Shown: positions 26,280 to 36,473, counted from the first letter of the stretch. The stretch is DNA of 64,000 bases from CAZUGO01 sp964619935 (GCA_964619935.1 CAZUGO010000040.1:62001-126000), one strand, 5' to 3'. Notes: a model not told the origin generated them from the sequence alone. Translations and numbers: made by a program.

Positions 26280-28157
26280 TCAGGCCTTGGCGGGTTGAAA
26301 GGCAATCCGCAGGAAGTAGACGCCCTCATCCAGGCGGCTTTCGACCGGGAAGCCGCAGCGGTGGAACACCCGCAGCATGCGCTCGTTGTCTGCCAGCACG
26401 GTAGCGGTGAACCCGGCGATGCCCTGCCGCCGGGCGCACTCGACCAGACTCTGCATCAAAGCTGTGCCGACCCCCTTGCCCTGCCAATCGTCCAGCACCA
26501 GGAAGGCGGCTTCCGCGTAATTGGTGCGCGGCTCCTTCAGGTAGTGGGCGATGGCCACAATCGGGGCCGTCTCGGACTTGTCGGGCTGCACGATAATGCC
26601 CATGTCGGACTCGTAATCGATCTTCAGAAACTCCTGAAGCTTATCATGCGGCATGGATTTGATCATGCGAAAGAACCGGTAGTGCACCGACTCGGGCGAG
26701 AGCCGGTAAAACAGCTCGCGGAGGCGCGGTTCGTCGGTCAACTTGAGTGGCCTGAGAAAGGCCCGCCCGCCGGCCTTGAGGTCAATCCAGCGCTCCAGGT
26801 CCTCGGGATACATTGGGAAGCGCATGGGCAGCTCGATCTGGTCGGCGTACACCAGGTGGCGCGCCTTGGCCTCGGCAAGCAGCCAGGGGCGGAACTTTGG
26901 ATGAGCAATCTGGATCAACGCCACGGCCCGCTCACGCATGGTCTTGCCGTGGAGATACGCGGATCCGTACTCGGTGACCACGTAATGCACGTCGCCCCGG
27001 CTGGTGACCACCCCGGCGCCCTGTTTGAGATGAGGCACAATGCGGGAGACGTTCTCGTGGTCGGCCGTGGAGGGCAGGGCAATGATCGGTTTACCGCCGC
27101 GCGAGCGGGCCGCGCCGCGGGTGAAGTCCACCTGCCCGCCGATCCCGCTGTAGAACAGGGTCCCCAGCGAATCGGCACAGACCTGGCCGGTGAGATCCAC
27201 CTCGATGGCCGCGTTGATCGAGATCATCCTGTCGTTCTGGGCGATGATCTGGGGATCATTGGTGTACTCGGTGGGGCGAAATTCGACCAGCGGGTTGTTG
27301 TCGATGAAGTCATAAAGCTTGCGCGAGCCCATGACGAAGCTGGCGATAATCTTGCCGCGGTGCAGGGTCTTGCGGGCATTGGTGATGACGCCCTGCTCGA
27401 CCAATGGAATGATCCCGTCGCTGAACATCTCGGTGTGGATGCCCAAGTCTTTAAAACCGGCCAGGCACTGCAGCACGCTGTCGGGAATGGTTCCGATTCC
27501 AAGTTGCAGGGTGGCGCCGTCCTCGATGAGATCAGCGATATGATGGGCGATGCGCTGGGCCAATTCATCCAACTGGCCCTGCTGGGACTCCAGGATGGGG
27601 CGGTCCGACGGCACCAGCCGGTCGATGTCACGCACATGAATGAAGCAGTCGCCCAAGGCCCGCGGCATGCTGCTGTTGACCTCCGCAATCACCATGCGGG
27701 CGCTCTCAGCCGCGGCCTTGACGATATCGGTGGAGACCCCGTAGCTGCAATAGCCGTGCTCGTCCGGCGGACTGACCTCGATCAGGGCGATATCGATGAC
27801 CACCCGTCCGGTCCGGAACAGCGCCGGGATCTCCGATAGGAAGATCGGCGTGTAATCGGCACGCCCCTCGGCCACGGCATCTCGAACATTGGGGCCGATG
27901 AAATAGGCGTTGTGCCGAAAGCGGCTGCCCAGCTTGGGTTCGGCATAGGTGGCCACACCCAGCGTCAGGATGTGAATGATCTCGGTGTCACTGATGTCCT
28001 CGCGCAACGACAGGGCGTCGACCAGCGCTTGCGGTTCGGCGGCCCCGGAACCAATGAACACCCGCTGGCCGGGCCGGACCGCTGCAACCGCCTGCTCGGC
28101 GGTGGTCACCTTGTCGCCGAAGCGCGCTTTCCAATCGCCGTCAACCGCCGGTCTCAT
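26280..28157 (-). CDS. acetyl-CoA hydrolase/CoA-transferase fused to GNAT acetyltransferase
   Basis: 625 residues. Residues 1-430 are a class I CoA-transferase of the 4-hydroxybutyrate CoA-transferase/acetyl-CoA hydrolase type (RVFIGSGAAEPQALVDAL, EVSPPDEHGYCSYGVS, LQLGIGTIPDSVL, FYSGIGGQVDFTRGA, TEYGSAYLHGKTMRERA). Residues 460-615 are a GNAT domain (LKLTDEPRLRELFYRLSPES, with the acetyl-CoA loop WQGKGVGTALMQSLV). Reaction: CoA transfer between acyl-CoA and a carboxylate. The GNAT part may acetylate the same or another protein. AGGAG before the ATG at 28157. Confidence 0.88.
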   Translation of the reverse strand: MRPAVDGDWKARFGDKVTTAEQAVAAVRPGQRVFIGSGAAEPQALVDALSLREDISDTEIIHILTLGVATYAEPKLGSRFRHNAYFIGPNVRDAVAEGRADYTPIFLSEIPALFRTGRVVIDIALIEVSPPDEHGYCSYGVSTDIVKAAAESARMVIAEVNSSMPRALGDCFIHVRDIDRLVPSDRPILESQQGQLDELAQRIAHHIADLIEDGATLQLGIGTIPDSVLQCLAGFKDLGIHTEMFSDGIIPLVEQGVITNARKTLHRGKIIASFVMGSRKLYDFIDNNPLVEFRPTEYTNDPQIIAQNDRMISINAAIEVDLTGQVCADSLGTLFYSGIGGQVDFTRGAARSRGGKPIIALPSTADHENVSRIVPHLKQGAGVVTSRGDVHYVVTEYGSAYLHGKTMRERAVALIQIAHPKFRPWLLAEAKARHLVYADQIELPMRFPMYPEDLERWIDLKAGGRAFLRPLKLTDEPRLRELFYRLSPESVHYRFFRMIKSMPHDKLQEFLKIDYESDMGIIVQPDKSETAPIVAIAHYLKEPRTNYAEAAFLVLDDWQGKGVGTALMQSLVECARRQGIAGFTATVLADNERMLRVFHRCGFPVESRLDEGVYFLRIAFQPAKA

Positions 28158-28184
28158 GCTCGTCTCCTTGCACAGCGCCGTGCC

Positions 28185-28213
28185 ATTCTACCGGTTATGC
28201 TTGCCGGGCGTAA
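28185..28213 (-). promoter_or_regulatory. predicted promoter of CoA-transferase gene
   Basis: Minus strand TTACGC (28213-28208), 17-base spacer, TAGAAT (28190-28185). Gives a leader of about 20 bases. Confidence 0.45.
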
Positions 28214-28379
28214 CCGACCGCGATGCATCGCCGTGGGGGCGGATTCGGCTGACCGGCACCCGACCCGGATCGGGCGCCTCTCGTCCTTGCCGGAGCGGTA
28301 GACTACAATAGCGGCTGCCCGGCCGACCGCCGTGCAAGCGGGTTCCCGGAGGCGATGTCATTATTGGAAGGAGCGGTCG

Positions 28380-29563
<1,184 letters not shown>

Positions 29564-29567
<4 letters not shown>

Positions 29568-29860
29568 TTCGAGTGCTGCTGCCCTTTCATCTGCGGACCC
29601 TCGCCGGGGTCGAAGGTGAAGTGCTGCTCGACGTCGAGCGGCCGGTCACGCCGCGCTCGGTCCTGGACGCACTTGAGGCCGGGTATCCGATGCTGCGGGG
29701 CACCATCCGCGACCATGCGACCGTCCAGCGCAGGCCCTTCCTGAGATTCTTTGCCTGCCGGCAGGACTATTCCCATGAATCGCCCGACACCCCGTTGCCC
29801 GACGAGGTCGCCAACGGCAATGAACCCTTTCTGGTGGTCGGCGCCATCGCCGGCGGGTGA
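29564..29860 (+). CDS. MoaD/ThiS-like sulfur-carrier-type protein
   Basis: 98 residues ending exactly in Gly-Gly (AIAGG then stop), as ubiquitin-like sulfur carriers do. The fold signals are RVLLPFHLRTLAG, VTPRSVLDALEAGYPML and the late NGNEPFLVVGAIAGG. In MoaD/ThiS the terminal Gly is adenylated and thiocarboxylated by an E1-like enzyme. ATGA overlap with the propeller gene means coupled translation. No moeB, thiF, moaE or thi genes are nearby, so its partner is probably not the molybdopterin pathway. Confidence 0.78.
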
Positions 29861-29906
29861 GCCGGGTCGATGGGACGCTTGGGATGGATGCACCCTGGGT
29901 GGTGCG

Positions 29907-30914
29907 CTAGGGACTTGGGGCCGCTACGGGTTCCTCCGCGCGCACAACCGGACGCACGCTGTCCAAGTCAAGCTGCGCTTCGCACCAATCACTGCCGCAT
30001 CGGTACCAGCACCAGATCGTGCCATCATATCCGGCGTAACAAGGTTGATCCCAGCGGTCGATCACATCCAGGGCTTCCGGCTGAATCGTCGTGCCGGCCT
30101 CCATGGCTTCCGGACCGGGCGCTCCGGCAGCGCCAATCGCCGATACCAGGAAACGAACTGGAAGGACCTCTCGTTGCCGCTTCCCAAGCGGCAGGCGCGC
30201 CACGGGCTGGCCAAGGAACCTCAGCTCAAGCTCGTTCTTGGCTCTTCGTATGATAGTACCAATCAGCTTCTGTTCGCCGTCATGCATCACGGTAACCGGG
30301 CCTCCCGACAAACCGTGGTCCTTGCCCGGCTGCGGCGTCACCACCAGAATCAGGTCCGGCGTGTGGCCCGCGATCCGAGCCGTTATTCGGCGGTACCTGA
30401 TCTTCCCCAAGAGCTGGTCCGGGAGGTCACTGGACCGAGCCCCCCGCAAGGAATAGCCACAAATGCTGACTGGAGTGCCCTCAGGAAGCTCGCCAGGTTG
30501 ACCGTCGAAGAGCTTGAGCCTGCTGTACTTGAGGGCGGGTGGGGGCTCCCCAAGAGCGCCACCGTAGCGACCGACCACCTTCAGCAATGCCCAGTCGGCT
30601 GTCGAACCATCGTCTGCACCCCAACTGACAAGTCGCACCTCGACCCTCTTACCATCCACCCACATCCGGGATGGGCCTGTCCTTTCAAAAGGGAAGTCCT
30701 CCAGCGCATGTTTGGCGACCAGCACATGGTTCCCCGGCAATGGGATCCCGGTGGATATTGCCGCCCTGGACTTCCCGATCCAGAACACCGATACCACCCT
30801 GGGATCCTCCGCAGACTCGGGGCCGAATTCGAGCTGAGGAGAGACCTGACCCGGTGCAGCGCAACTCAGCCCAGCCGCCAGCGACATCACGGTCATCAGC
30901 GCGTACTTTTTCAT
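29907..30914 (-). CDS. exported trypsin-like protease with Cys/Trp C-terminal module
   Basis: 335 residues. Signal peptide (MSLAAGLSCAA). Chymotrypsin-like triad: His69 in VLVAKHAL, Asp107 in STADWALLKV, Ser203 in GLSGGPV (Gly-Leu-Ser-Gly-Gly rather than GDSGG). The last 55 residues hold a cysteine/tryptophan module (CYAGYDGTIWCWYRCG, WCEAQLDLDSVRPVVR) that is homologous to the N-terminal part of the next gene's product. It ends at a TAG that replaces a CAG in the neighbour, and similarity continues for five codons after it. Start at ATG 30914. Confidence 0.75.
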   Translation of the reverse strand: MKKYALMTVMSLAAGLSCAAPGQVSPQLEFGPESAEDPRVVSVFWIGKSRAAISTGIPLPGNHVLVAKHALEDFPFERTGPSRMWVDGKRVEVRLVSWGADDGSTADWALLKVVGRYGGALGEPPPALKYSRLKLFDGQPGELPEGTPVSICGYSLRGARSSDLPDQLLGKIRYRRITARIAGHTPDLILVVTPQPGKDHGLSGGPVTVMHDGEQKLIGTIIRRAKNELELRFLGQPVARLPLGKRQREVLPVRFLVSAIGAAGAPGPEAMEAGTTIQPEALDVIDRWDQPCYAGYDGTIWCWYRCGSDWCEAQLDLDSVRPVVRAEEPVAAPSP

Positions 30915-31032
30915 CTTAGGGCTCGTGCCGTAACAAGTTAAACGATTGGTCTCGGGATTTGCCATTGTAGCCAGTGTTCTACGCCGTCTTCTCCGAATGA
31001 TCGTTCAACATATTCTTGCGAGAGCCCTTACC

Positions 31033-32034
31033 TCACGGCAGCAATTGCGCTGTATGCGCGAAGTGGGCCTCGGGATCGGACGCCGTCGACAGTGCGACCG
31101 TGGATGTATGGTCATCGTAGTCGAACGACACCAGCACCGCCACTTCCTCGTATGTCCCATACCCCGGAATGTAGCCATTGTCGACCATCATGAGGAAGCT
31201 GTCAGGAGCCACCCTGTCGTGCAGCCACTGCAGGACCGACCCTGCACGTCCAGCGATCTCGAGCACTCCGATATCAGCGCGGACCTTGAGCCAACTCGCG
31301 GGCTCGTCGGGATCTACTGGGGTCTCCAGGTGTTGATGTTCCTGCGGACAGATGCCCGGATAGCGGACGTCCATGTCATCGAACAGAAGCGGCTCACCCC
31401 AGTTCTGGTAGTCCCAGGGAAGTGCCACGTACAGGAAACTTGATCCTAGGCCGAGGACTTTGAAGCTCACTGCCAACGGCTCCCATCCGGAGAAGCCCTG
31501 CTCGGACTCCACCAGGTTGGGGAACCATTGGGCGTACAGCTCATCGTATGTCATGCTGCCGTCCACCCAATCTCTCCAATTAACCGGGAAAAGTCCCGCG
31601 GGCGCTTCCTGTGGCAAACCGATGCTGGGCTGCTGGTTGAGCACCACCCATTCGCACAGGCCTGCACTCTGCAGGTCACCTATCACTAATTCCCCAAGCG
31701 TGGGCCCTTGGGCAATTTGCATGAAGCCCTGGGCGGAGCGCTGAGGATTTGGGGCCTCCGCCGGTTTCTTCCCGCGCACAACCCGGCGCACGGTGTCCGG
31801 ATCAATCCGCGCTATGCACCATTCACCGTCGCCGCATTCGAACTCACACCACAAGAAGCCATCCACTCCAGTAGAGCAACCGCCAGGCAGGTTGCCACCA
31901 ATGATGTCCAAGAGTTCTTCCTGAATGACGATGCCGCCCCAAAAACCGTCAGGCCCTAAGCGGGCATCGCCATGACAGCCAAACGCAGCCCCCAGAAGAG
32001 CGAAGAGTGTACAAGAGGATGTAAAGCGAACCAT
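31033..32034 (-). CDS. secreted hypothetical with N-terminal Cys/Trp module
   Basis: 333 residues. Signal peptide ending at Cys in LLGAAFGC (possible lipoprotein). Residues 35-95 carry the same module as the protease gene: CSTGVDGFLWCEFECG, WCIARIDPDTVRRVVR, AEAPNPQRSAQG. The remaining 240 residues are not recognised; they are rich in Trp and acidic residues. AAGGAA precedes the ATG at 32034. Upstream lies a tandem 8-base repeat. Part of a small locus of related exported proteins. Confidence 0.65.
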   Translation of the reverse strand: MVRFTSSCTLFALLGAAFGCHGDARLGPDGFWGGIVIQEELLDIIGGNLPGGCSTGVDGFLWCEFECGDGEWCIARIDPDTVRRVVRGKKPAEAPNPQRSAQGFMQIAQGPTLGELVIGDLQSAGLCEWVVLNQQPSIGLPQEAPAGLFPVNWRDWVDGSMTYDELYAQWFPNLVESEQGFSGWEPLAVSFKVLGLGSSFLYVALPWDYQNWGEPLLFDDMDVRYPGICPQEHQHLETPVDPDEPASWLKVRADIGVLEIAGRAGSVLQWLHDRVAPDSFLMMVDNGYIPGYGTYEEVAVLVSFDYDDHTSTVALSTASDPEAHFAHTAQLLP

Positions 32035-32168
32035 TGTTCGTTCCTTCCTGTCGGAATGAATCCGACCGTTGCATAAACGTTCAAAGTGTCCGGCAGACCC
32101 TTGTTCTGCAAAGTTGCGATCGGCCTGCATCACCCATGGTAGCTGCTTACATGAGTAGTTTACTCCTC

Positions 32169-32203
32169 TTGCTGAATTGCTGAATTGCTGAATTGCTGAA
32201 TTG
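32169..32203. repeat. tandem 8-base repeat (TTGCTGAA x4)
   Basis: Four perfect copies of TTGCTGAA (32169-32200) followed by TTG. It is 135 bases upstream of the start of the secreted hypothetical gene. Potential slippage site affecting spacing of upstream elements. Confidence 0.8.
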
Positions 32204-32296
32204 AAGTGTACCCTGGATCCGGGGGATGTCAAACAGTGTCAGCGGTTTTCTTGGACAAGCAGTCGGTTGACCCCGAAGGCAACCACAGGGTGGGGT

Positions 32297-33256
32297 TCAG
32301 GTTCGGCAGATGCGTGTTCCGGCGCGACCTTCGGCTGCCTGGCAGACTTCTTCGGGAGTGGTGATCAGGACATGGGCATCGGGGTCGGTGGCGGCCCGCA
32401 GGAATTGGATGGCTGCCTCAATCTTGGGCCCCATCGAGCCGGGCGGAAAGTGGCCTTCGGCCAGGTAGGTCTCGGACTGCTCCAGTGTCAGAACGTCGAA
32501 CTCCTGTTGGTTCGGTTTTCCGTAGTGGATGCAGACTTTGGGGACGGCGGTCAGGATGTACAGGGCATGGGCCTGGACCTGCAAGGCCAGCAACGCCGAT
32601 GCCAGGTCTTTATCGATCACCGCGGCCACCCCTTGGAGATCGCCGTTGGTCCGTTGAATCACCGGAATCCCGCCGCCGCCGCAGGCCACAACCAGTTGGC
32701 CCTCGCGGGTCAGCTGGGTAATGGCATCGATCTCGATGATGCGCTGCGGTCGGGGCGACGGTACCACCCGCCGAAACATCCCGCTGCTGACCTCGCGCAT
32801 GATCCAGCGATTGACCCGCTGGAACTCCTCGGCCTCGGCCGCGGTGAAGAAACTGCCGATCGGCTTGGTGGGGTTGAGAAACGCCGGGTCGGCTTCGTCG
32901 ACCAGCACCGAGGTCACCAGCGGCGTGACGATCTGCGGGTGACCGCGGCGCCGCAGCTCGTTCATCAGGCACTGGGCGATCATGTAGCCCATGCCGCCCT
33001 GGGTGTCGGCCACACACAACTCCAGCGGCAGCGGATAGACCTCGGGCATGGCCAGCTCGACGCGGCGCAAGATCTTGCCGACCTGCGGGCCGTTGCCATG
33101 GGTGATCACCAGGTGGCAGCCGGATTCGATCAAGGCGGCGAGCGATTGAACGGTCAGCACCGTCTGGGCAAACTGGTTGGGGATGTCCGCCGGGGCCCCG
33201 GGCTTGGTGATGGCGTTCCCGCCCAGAGCCAGCACGATGCGCCTGCCGGGGGTCAT
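32297..33256 (-). CDS. arcC: carbamate kinase
   Basis: 319 residues. Amino-acid kinase fold with RIVLALGGNAITKPG at the N-terminus, HGNGPQVGKIL, CVADTQGGMGYM, VVACGGGGIPV and IDKDLASALLALQ, all diagnostic. Reversibly transfers phosphate between carbamoyl phosphate and ADP. ATG at 33256, or GTG at 33265. It follows the OTC gene with a gap of less than 20 bases, suggesting citrulline to ornithine plus ATP, or the reverse. No arginine deiminase is seen in the window. Confidence 0.93.
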   Translation of the reverse strand: MTPGRRIVLALGGNAITKPGAPADIPNQFAQTVLTVQSLAALIESGCHLVITHGNGPQVGKILRRVELAMPEVYPLPLELCVADTQGGMGYMIAQCLMNELRRRGHPQIVTPLVTSVLVDEADPAFLNPTKPIGSFFTAAEAEEFQRVNRWIMREVSSGMFRRVVPSPRPQRIIEIDAITQLTREGQLVVACGGGGIPVIQRTNGDLQGVAAVIDKDLASALLALQVQAHALYILTAVPKVCIHYGKPNQQEFDVLTLEQSETYLAEGHFPPGSMGPKIEAAIQFLRAATDPDAHVLITTPEEVCQAAEGRAGTRICRT

Positions 33257-33274
33257 CAGGGACACCGCAGGCGC

Positions 33275-34210
33275 TCAGCCGCACACCGCCACCAGCAGCG
33301 CCTTCTGGGCATGCAGTCGATTCTCCGCTTGGTCGAAGATGGCGGAATTGGGCAGTCGCGAGGTGTCATAGTCGATCTCTTCTCCGTAGTGGGCCGGCAA
33401 GCAGTGCAGGATCATGGCATCGCGCTGGAGCACCGCCATCAAGTCAGCGTTGATCTGGTACCCTTCAAACCGCTGCCGGCGCTCGGCAGCTTCGGCTTCC
33501 TGGCCCATGCTCGCCCAGACATCGGTATAGACCACATCGGCATTTGCCGCCAGACGCAACAGTTGGTGGCCGGCCTCGATGCGAGCCCCGGTGGCTCTGG
33601 CCAGTGTCCGTGCCTGGGCCAGAATCTCGTCGCGCGGTTCGAATCCGCTCGGGGTCACCACGGTCAGGTGCATGCCGGCCAGGGCCGCCCCCAACATCAG
33701 CGAGTGGGCCACGTTGTTGCCGTCGCCCACGTAGACCGCGTGCAGGCCGGCGAGCTTGTGTTTGCGCTCCTGGATGGTCAGCAGATCGGCCAGTATCTGG
33801 CAGGGGTGTTCGAGGTCGGACAGCCCGTTGATGACCGGCACGCCGGCGTAACGGGCCAGATCCAGAACGATTTCGTGGCCGAACACCCGGGCCATCACCA
33901 CGTCCGCATAACGACCCAGCACCATGGCGATGTCTTCAGTCGATTCGCGTTGTCCCAGGCTGATGTCCGATGGTGCCAGGTAGATGGCGTGGCCGCCCAT
34001 CTGGGTCATGCCGGTCTCGAAGGACACCCGGGTACGCAGTGACGGTTTCTGAAAAATCATCGCCAGGGTCCGTCCGCTCAGCGGATGGCGCTGGCGACCT
34101 TCCCGAAGATCCGCCTTCAACGCCGCCGCCAGCGCCAGAAGGCCCTGCAACTCCGCGCTGGACAGGTCCGCCATCGAGACAAACGAACGGCCGTGAAGCG
34201 TCTCAACCAT
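33275..34210 (-). CDS. argF: ornithine carbamoyltransferase
   Basis: 311 residues. Carbamoyl-phosphate site SLRTRVSFETGM (S-x-R-T-R), ornithine-side motifs HPCQILADLLTI and the HCLPAHYGEEID loop. Catalyses carbamoyl phosphate plus ornithine to citrulline. AGGAGG precedes the ATG at 34210. Paired with carbamate kinase, so the catabolic (arcB-like) role is as likely as biosynthesis; no arginine biosynthesis genes adjoin it. Confidence 0.94.
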   Translation of the reverse strand: MVETLHGRSFVSMADLSSAELQGLLALAAALKADLREGRQRHPLSGRTLAMIFQKPSLRTRVSFETGMTQMGGHAIYLAPSDISLGQRESTEDIAMVLGRYADVVMARVFGHEIVLDLARYAGVPVINGLSDLEHPCQILADLLTIQERKHKLAGLHAVYVGDGNNVAHSLMLGAALAGMHLTVVTPSGFEPRDEILAQARTLARATGARIEAGHQLLRLAANADVVYTDVWASMGQEAEAAERRQRFEGYQINADLMAVLQRDAMILHCLPAHYGEEIDYDTSRLPNSAIFDQAENRLHAQKALLVAVCG

Positions 34211-34377
34211 GTCTGCCTCCTGATGATCCTCCCGGGGAACGCCACTGCACGGCCGCATTGTACCGCCGCCCTGGTACCCGGGGAAGATCAGGCAGCCCCC
34301 GCCCCCAACCGCCCCCACGGGTCTGGCGCTTGCGGTCTCCTGGCCGACGCCACCGCCCACGGCGCACGCCTGCCGGT

Positions 34378-36054
34378 TCAGCGGGCGGGCGCCAGGGAGG
34401 TTCGCAATTCGTTGATGAGCTGGTCGACTTTGAAGGGCTTGAACAGCACCGCCGAGAGACCTTCGCGGCGGGCACGGATGATGGAGTGGTTGGGATCGTA
34501 ACCGAAACCGGTCATCAGGATGACCGGGCAATTGGGGTCATGGTCTTTGGCGGCAGCGAAGACGTCGTAGCCGTTCTTGTGCGGCATCTTGATGTCGCTG
34601 AGGACCAGATCGTAGGAGCGTTCCGCCAGCATGGAGACGGCTTCGGCGCCGTCGCGTGCGGTCTCCACCTCGCAGCCGTAGCTGATGAGCACTTCGCTGA
34701 TGGTGTCGCGGATGTCTTCCTCGTCGTCGGCGACCAGGATCTTGCGGTCGCACAACACGGCGTCCTTGGCAACCGCGGCGCCGCGGCTGCCCAGCAGGCC
34801 GCCCGGCGGCTCCGCCACGTCCTTGACGGCCTTCTTGATCTGCATGACCCGGTCGCAGATGGCCTGCAGCCGGTGCCGCAGATCGTCATGACCGATGTAG
34901 TCCTCCATCAGGGTGGTCGAATCGGTGATGATGTCGTTCAGCGGACCGGCAATCTCGGTCTGCACGTTGCTGGCCAGTGCCCCGCTGGTGGCTACCCGTT
35001 CGGTGATCAACAGATCGAAGGTGTTCAAGGCAATGGCGATGTAGCGCCCGAAAATCTCGGCAAACTGGCGGTCATCCTCGGTGAAGGCGGCCGGGCGCTC
35101 GCTCTCGACATTGAACACCCCCAGCAAGTCATCGTGCAGCCGCAGCGGCACGGTCAGCGATGAGCGGGCTTCCACGATGCCCTGGAGGTATCGCGGGTCA
35201 TCGCGGACCTCGGGGCACAGGTAGCTGCGACCGGTCGCGGCGACGTACCCGGAAATCCCGTTGCCCTCGGTCGATGCATACAGGTCCACGGCCACCGACT
35301 CGGGCGGCAGATCGTAATTGACCAGCAGTTCCAGCTTGTTGTTGTTGTTCTTGTCCAGGATGTAGATGGCGAAGTTGTCGAAGTGCATGAGTTCGCGGGT
35401 GAACCGGATGATTTTCTCCTCGAGCAGGGCCAGCCGCTGGGACACGTCCAGCTTCTCCAATTGCCGGGCGTCCAGGCGGACCAGCTCCCGGCCGGCCTGG
35501 TCGATGGCGTTGATCTTCCGTTGCAGCCGGCGGGCCGGCGTCACGTTGGCGATGATCGCCGCCATCTGATCGATGCGACCGTCGGCCCGCAGGATCGGCG
35601 CTGCGGTGACCTCGTAATAATGATCGCCGCTGACGCTCAAACTGAAGTGCCGCGTCCGCAGGATGGCTCTTGGATCGGGCGTCCGCTGGGTGTCAAGCAG
35701 CTCTTGGCAGCCGTCCAGCACCTTGACCTTGACCTCCTCGCTCAGGGCTTCCAGTTGCTGGTTGGACCACACGAAGCGGCCCTCGCGATCGACCACGCAC
35801 ACGGCCTGGCCGATGGCTTCCAGAACCGTGCTGGCTTGCTGCGTGATCAGGGCTTTTTCGAGGGGCACAAAATCGGAGGTGTCGCTGAGCACAAAGTCAA
35901 AGCTCTCGCGGCTGATGCGGTCCACGGCCTCGGCATATGAGGATACCGGTACGATTTCGGCGCCGTCGCCCAAGGCGTCGACAATGGCCTGACCACCGCG
36001 ATCCTGCGACTGAACAATCAGAATCCGTTTGACCGCAAGCTCCTTGGCATTCAT
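34378..36054 (-). CDS. PAS-GAF-receiver signalling protein without kinase domain
   Basis: 558 residues. N-terminal receiver-like stretch (KRILIVQSQDRGG ... FDFVLSDTSD), PAS about 80-190 (VLEAIGQAVCVVDREGRFVWSN), GAF about 215-370 (NFAIYILDKN, GISGYVAATGRSYLCPEV, LLGVFNVESERP), a dimerisation-like helical segment (GALASNVQTEIAGPLNDI, no conserved His), then a true receiver 430-555 with DDEEDIRD and the phospho-Asp in LVLSDIKMP. No HATPase domain. It probably senses a ligand and accepts phosphate from another kinase. TACAAT on the minus strand at 36110-36105 may be its -10. Confidence 0.85.
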   Translation of the reverse strand: MNAKELAVKRILIVQSQDRGGQAIVDALGDGAEIVPVSSYAEAVDRISRESFDFVLSDTSDFVPLEKALITQQASTVLEAIGQAVCVVDREGRFVWSNQQLEALSEEVKVKVLDGCQELLDTQRTPDPRAILRTRHFSLSVSGDHYYEVTAAPILRADGRIDQMAAIIANVTPARRLQRKINAIDQAGRELVRLDARQLEKLDVSQRLALLEEKIIRFTRELMHFDNFAIYILDKNNNNKLELLVNYDLPPESVAVDLYASTEGNGISGYVAATGRSYLCPEVRDDPRYLQGIVEARSSLTVPLRLHDDLLGVFNVESERPAAFTEDDRQFAEIFGRYIAIALNTFDLLITERVATSGALASNVQTEIAGPLNDIITDSTTLMEDYIGHDDLRHRLQAICDRVMQIKKAVKDVAEPPGGLLGSRGAAVAKDAVLCDRKILVADDEEDIRDTISEVLISYGCEVETARDGAEAVSMLAERSYDLVLSDIKMPHKNGYDVFAAAKDHDPNCPVILMTGFGYDPNHSIIRARREGLSAVLFKPFKVDQLINELRTSLAPAR

Positions 36055-36173
36055 AGGCTGACTCTCGTGGCCAGCGACCGCCGGGTTGTGCTGTGCCAAA
36101 CCTTATTGTATCGCCCCGGTGAATCGCGCACCGAGGGATTATAGCCCGTCTAATTCCGACCCGCTGCGCCGCC

Positions 36174-36410
36174 TTAAACGCACACCACCCGGGTGACCTC
36201 CGGGACTTCCTGCCTGAGGTTGCGTTCGACGCCAATTGTCAGTGTGAGTGTACTGGACGGGCAGCCCACGCAGGCGCCCAGCAGCCGGACACGCACCACG
36301 CCGTCGACATCGACGTCGACCAACTCGATGTCTCCACCGTCGCCTTGAATCGCCGGACGAATCTCGTCGAGGACTCCGTTGACGCGCTCGCGAATGGACT
36401 TGTCTGTCAT
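36174..36410 (-). CDS. NifU C-terminal/Nfu-type Fe-S scaffold
   Basis: 78 residues, the single Nfu domain with the cluster-binding motif CVGCPSS (CXXC) and the usual N-terminal helix (IRPAIQGDGGDIELVDV). Nfu proteins carry [4Fe-4S] clusters to apo-enzymes. A strong promoter candidate precedes it at 36474-36502. Monocistronic. Confidence 0.93.
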   Translation of the reverse strand: MTDKSIRERVNGVLDEIRPAIQGDGGDIELVDVDVDGVVRVRLLGACVGCPSSTLTLTIGVERNLRQEVPEVTRVVCV

Positions 36411-36473
36411 GACACCGGTCCTCGTCGCATTGCCATGACCGGCACCCGCCGAGGTGTCGATCCCCCCTACCTA

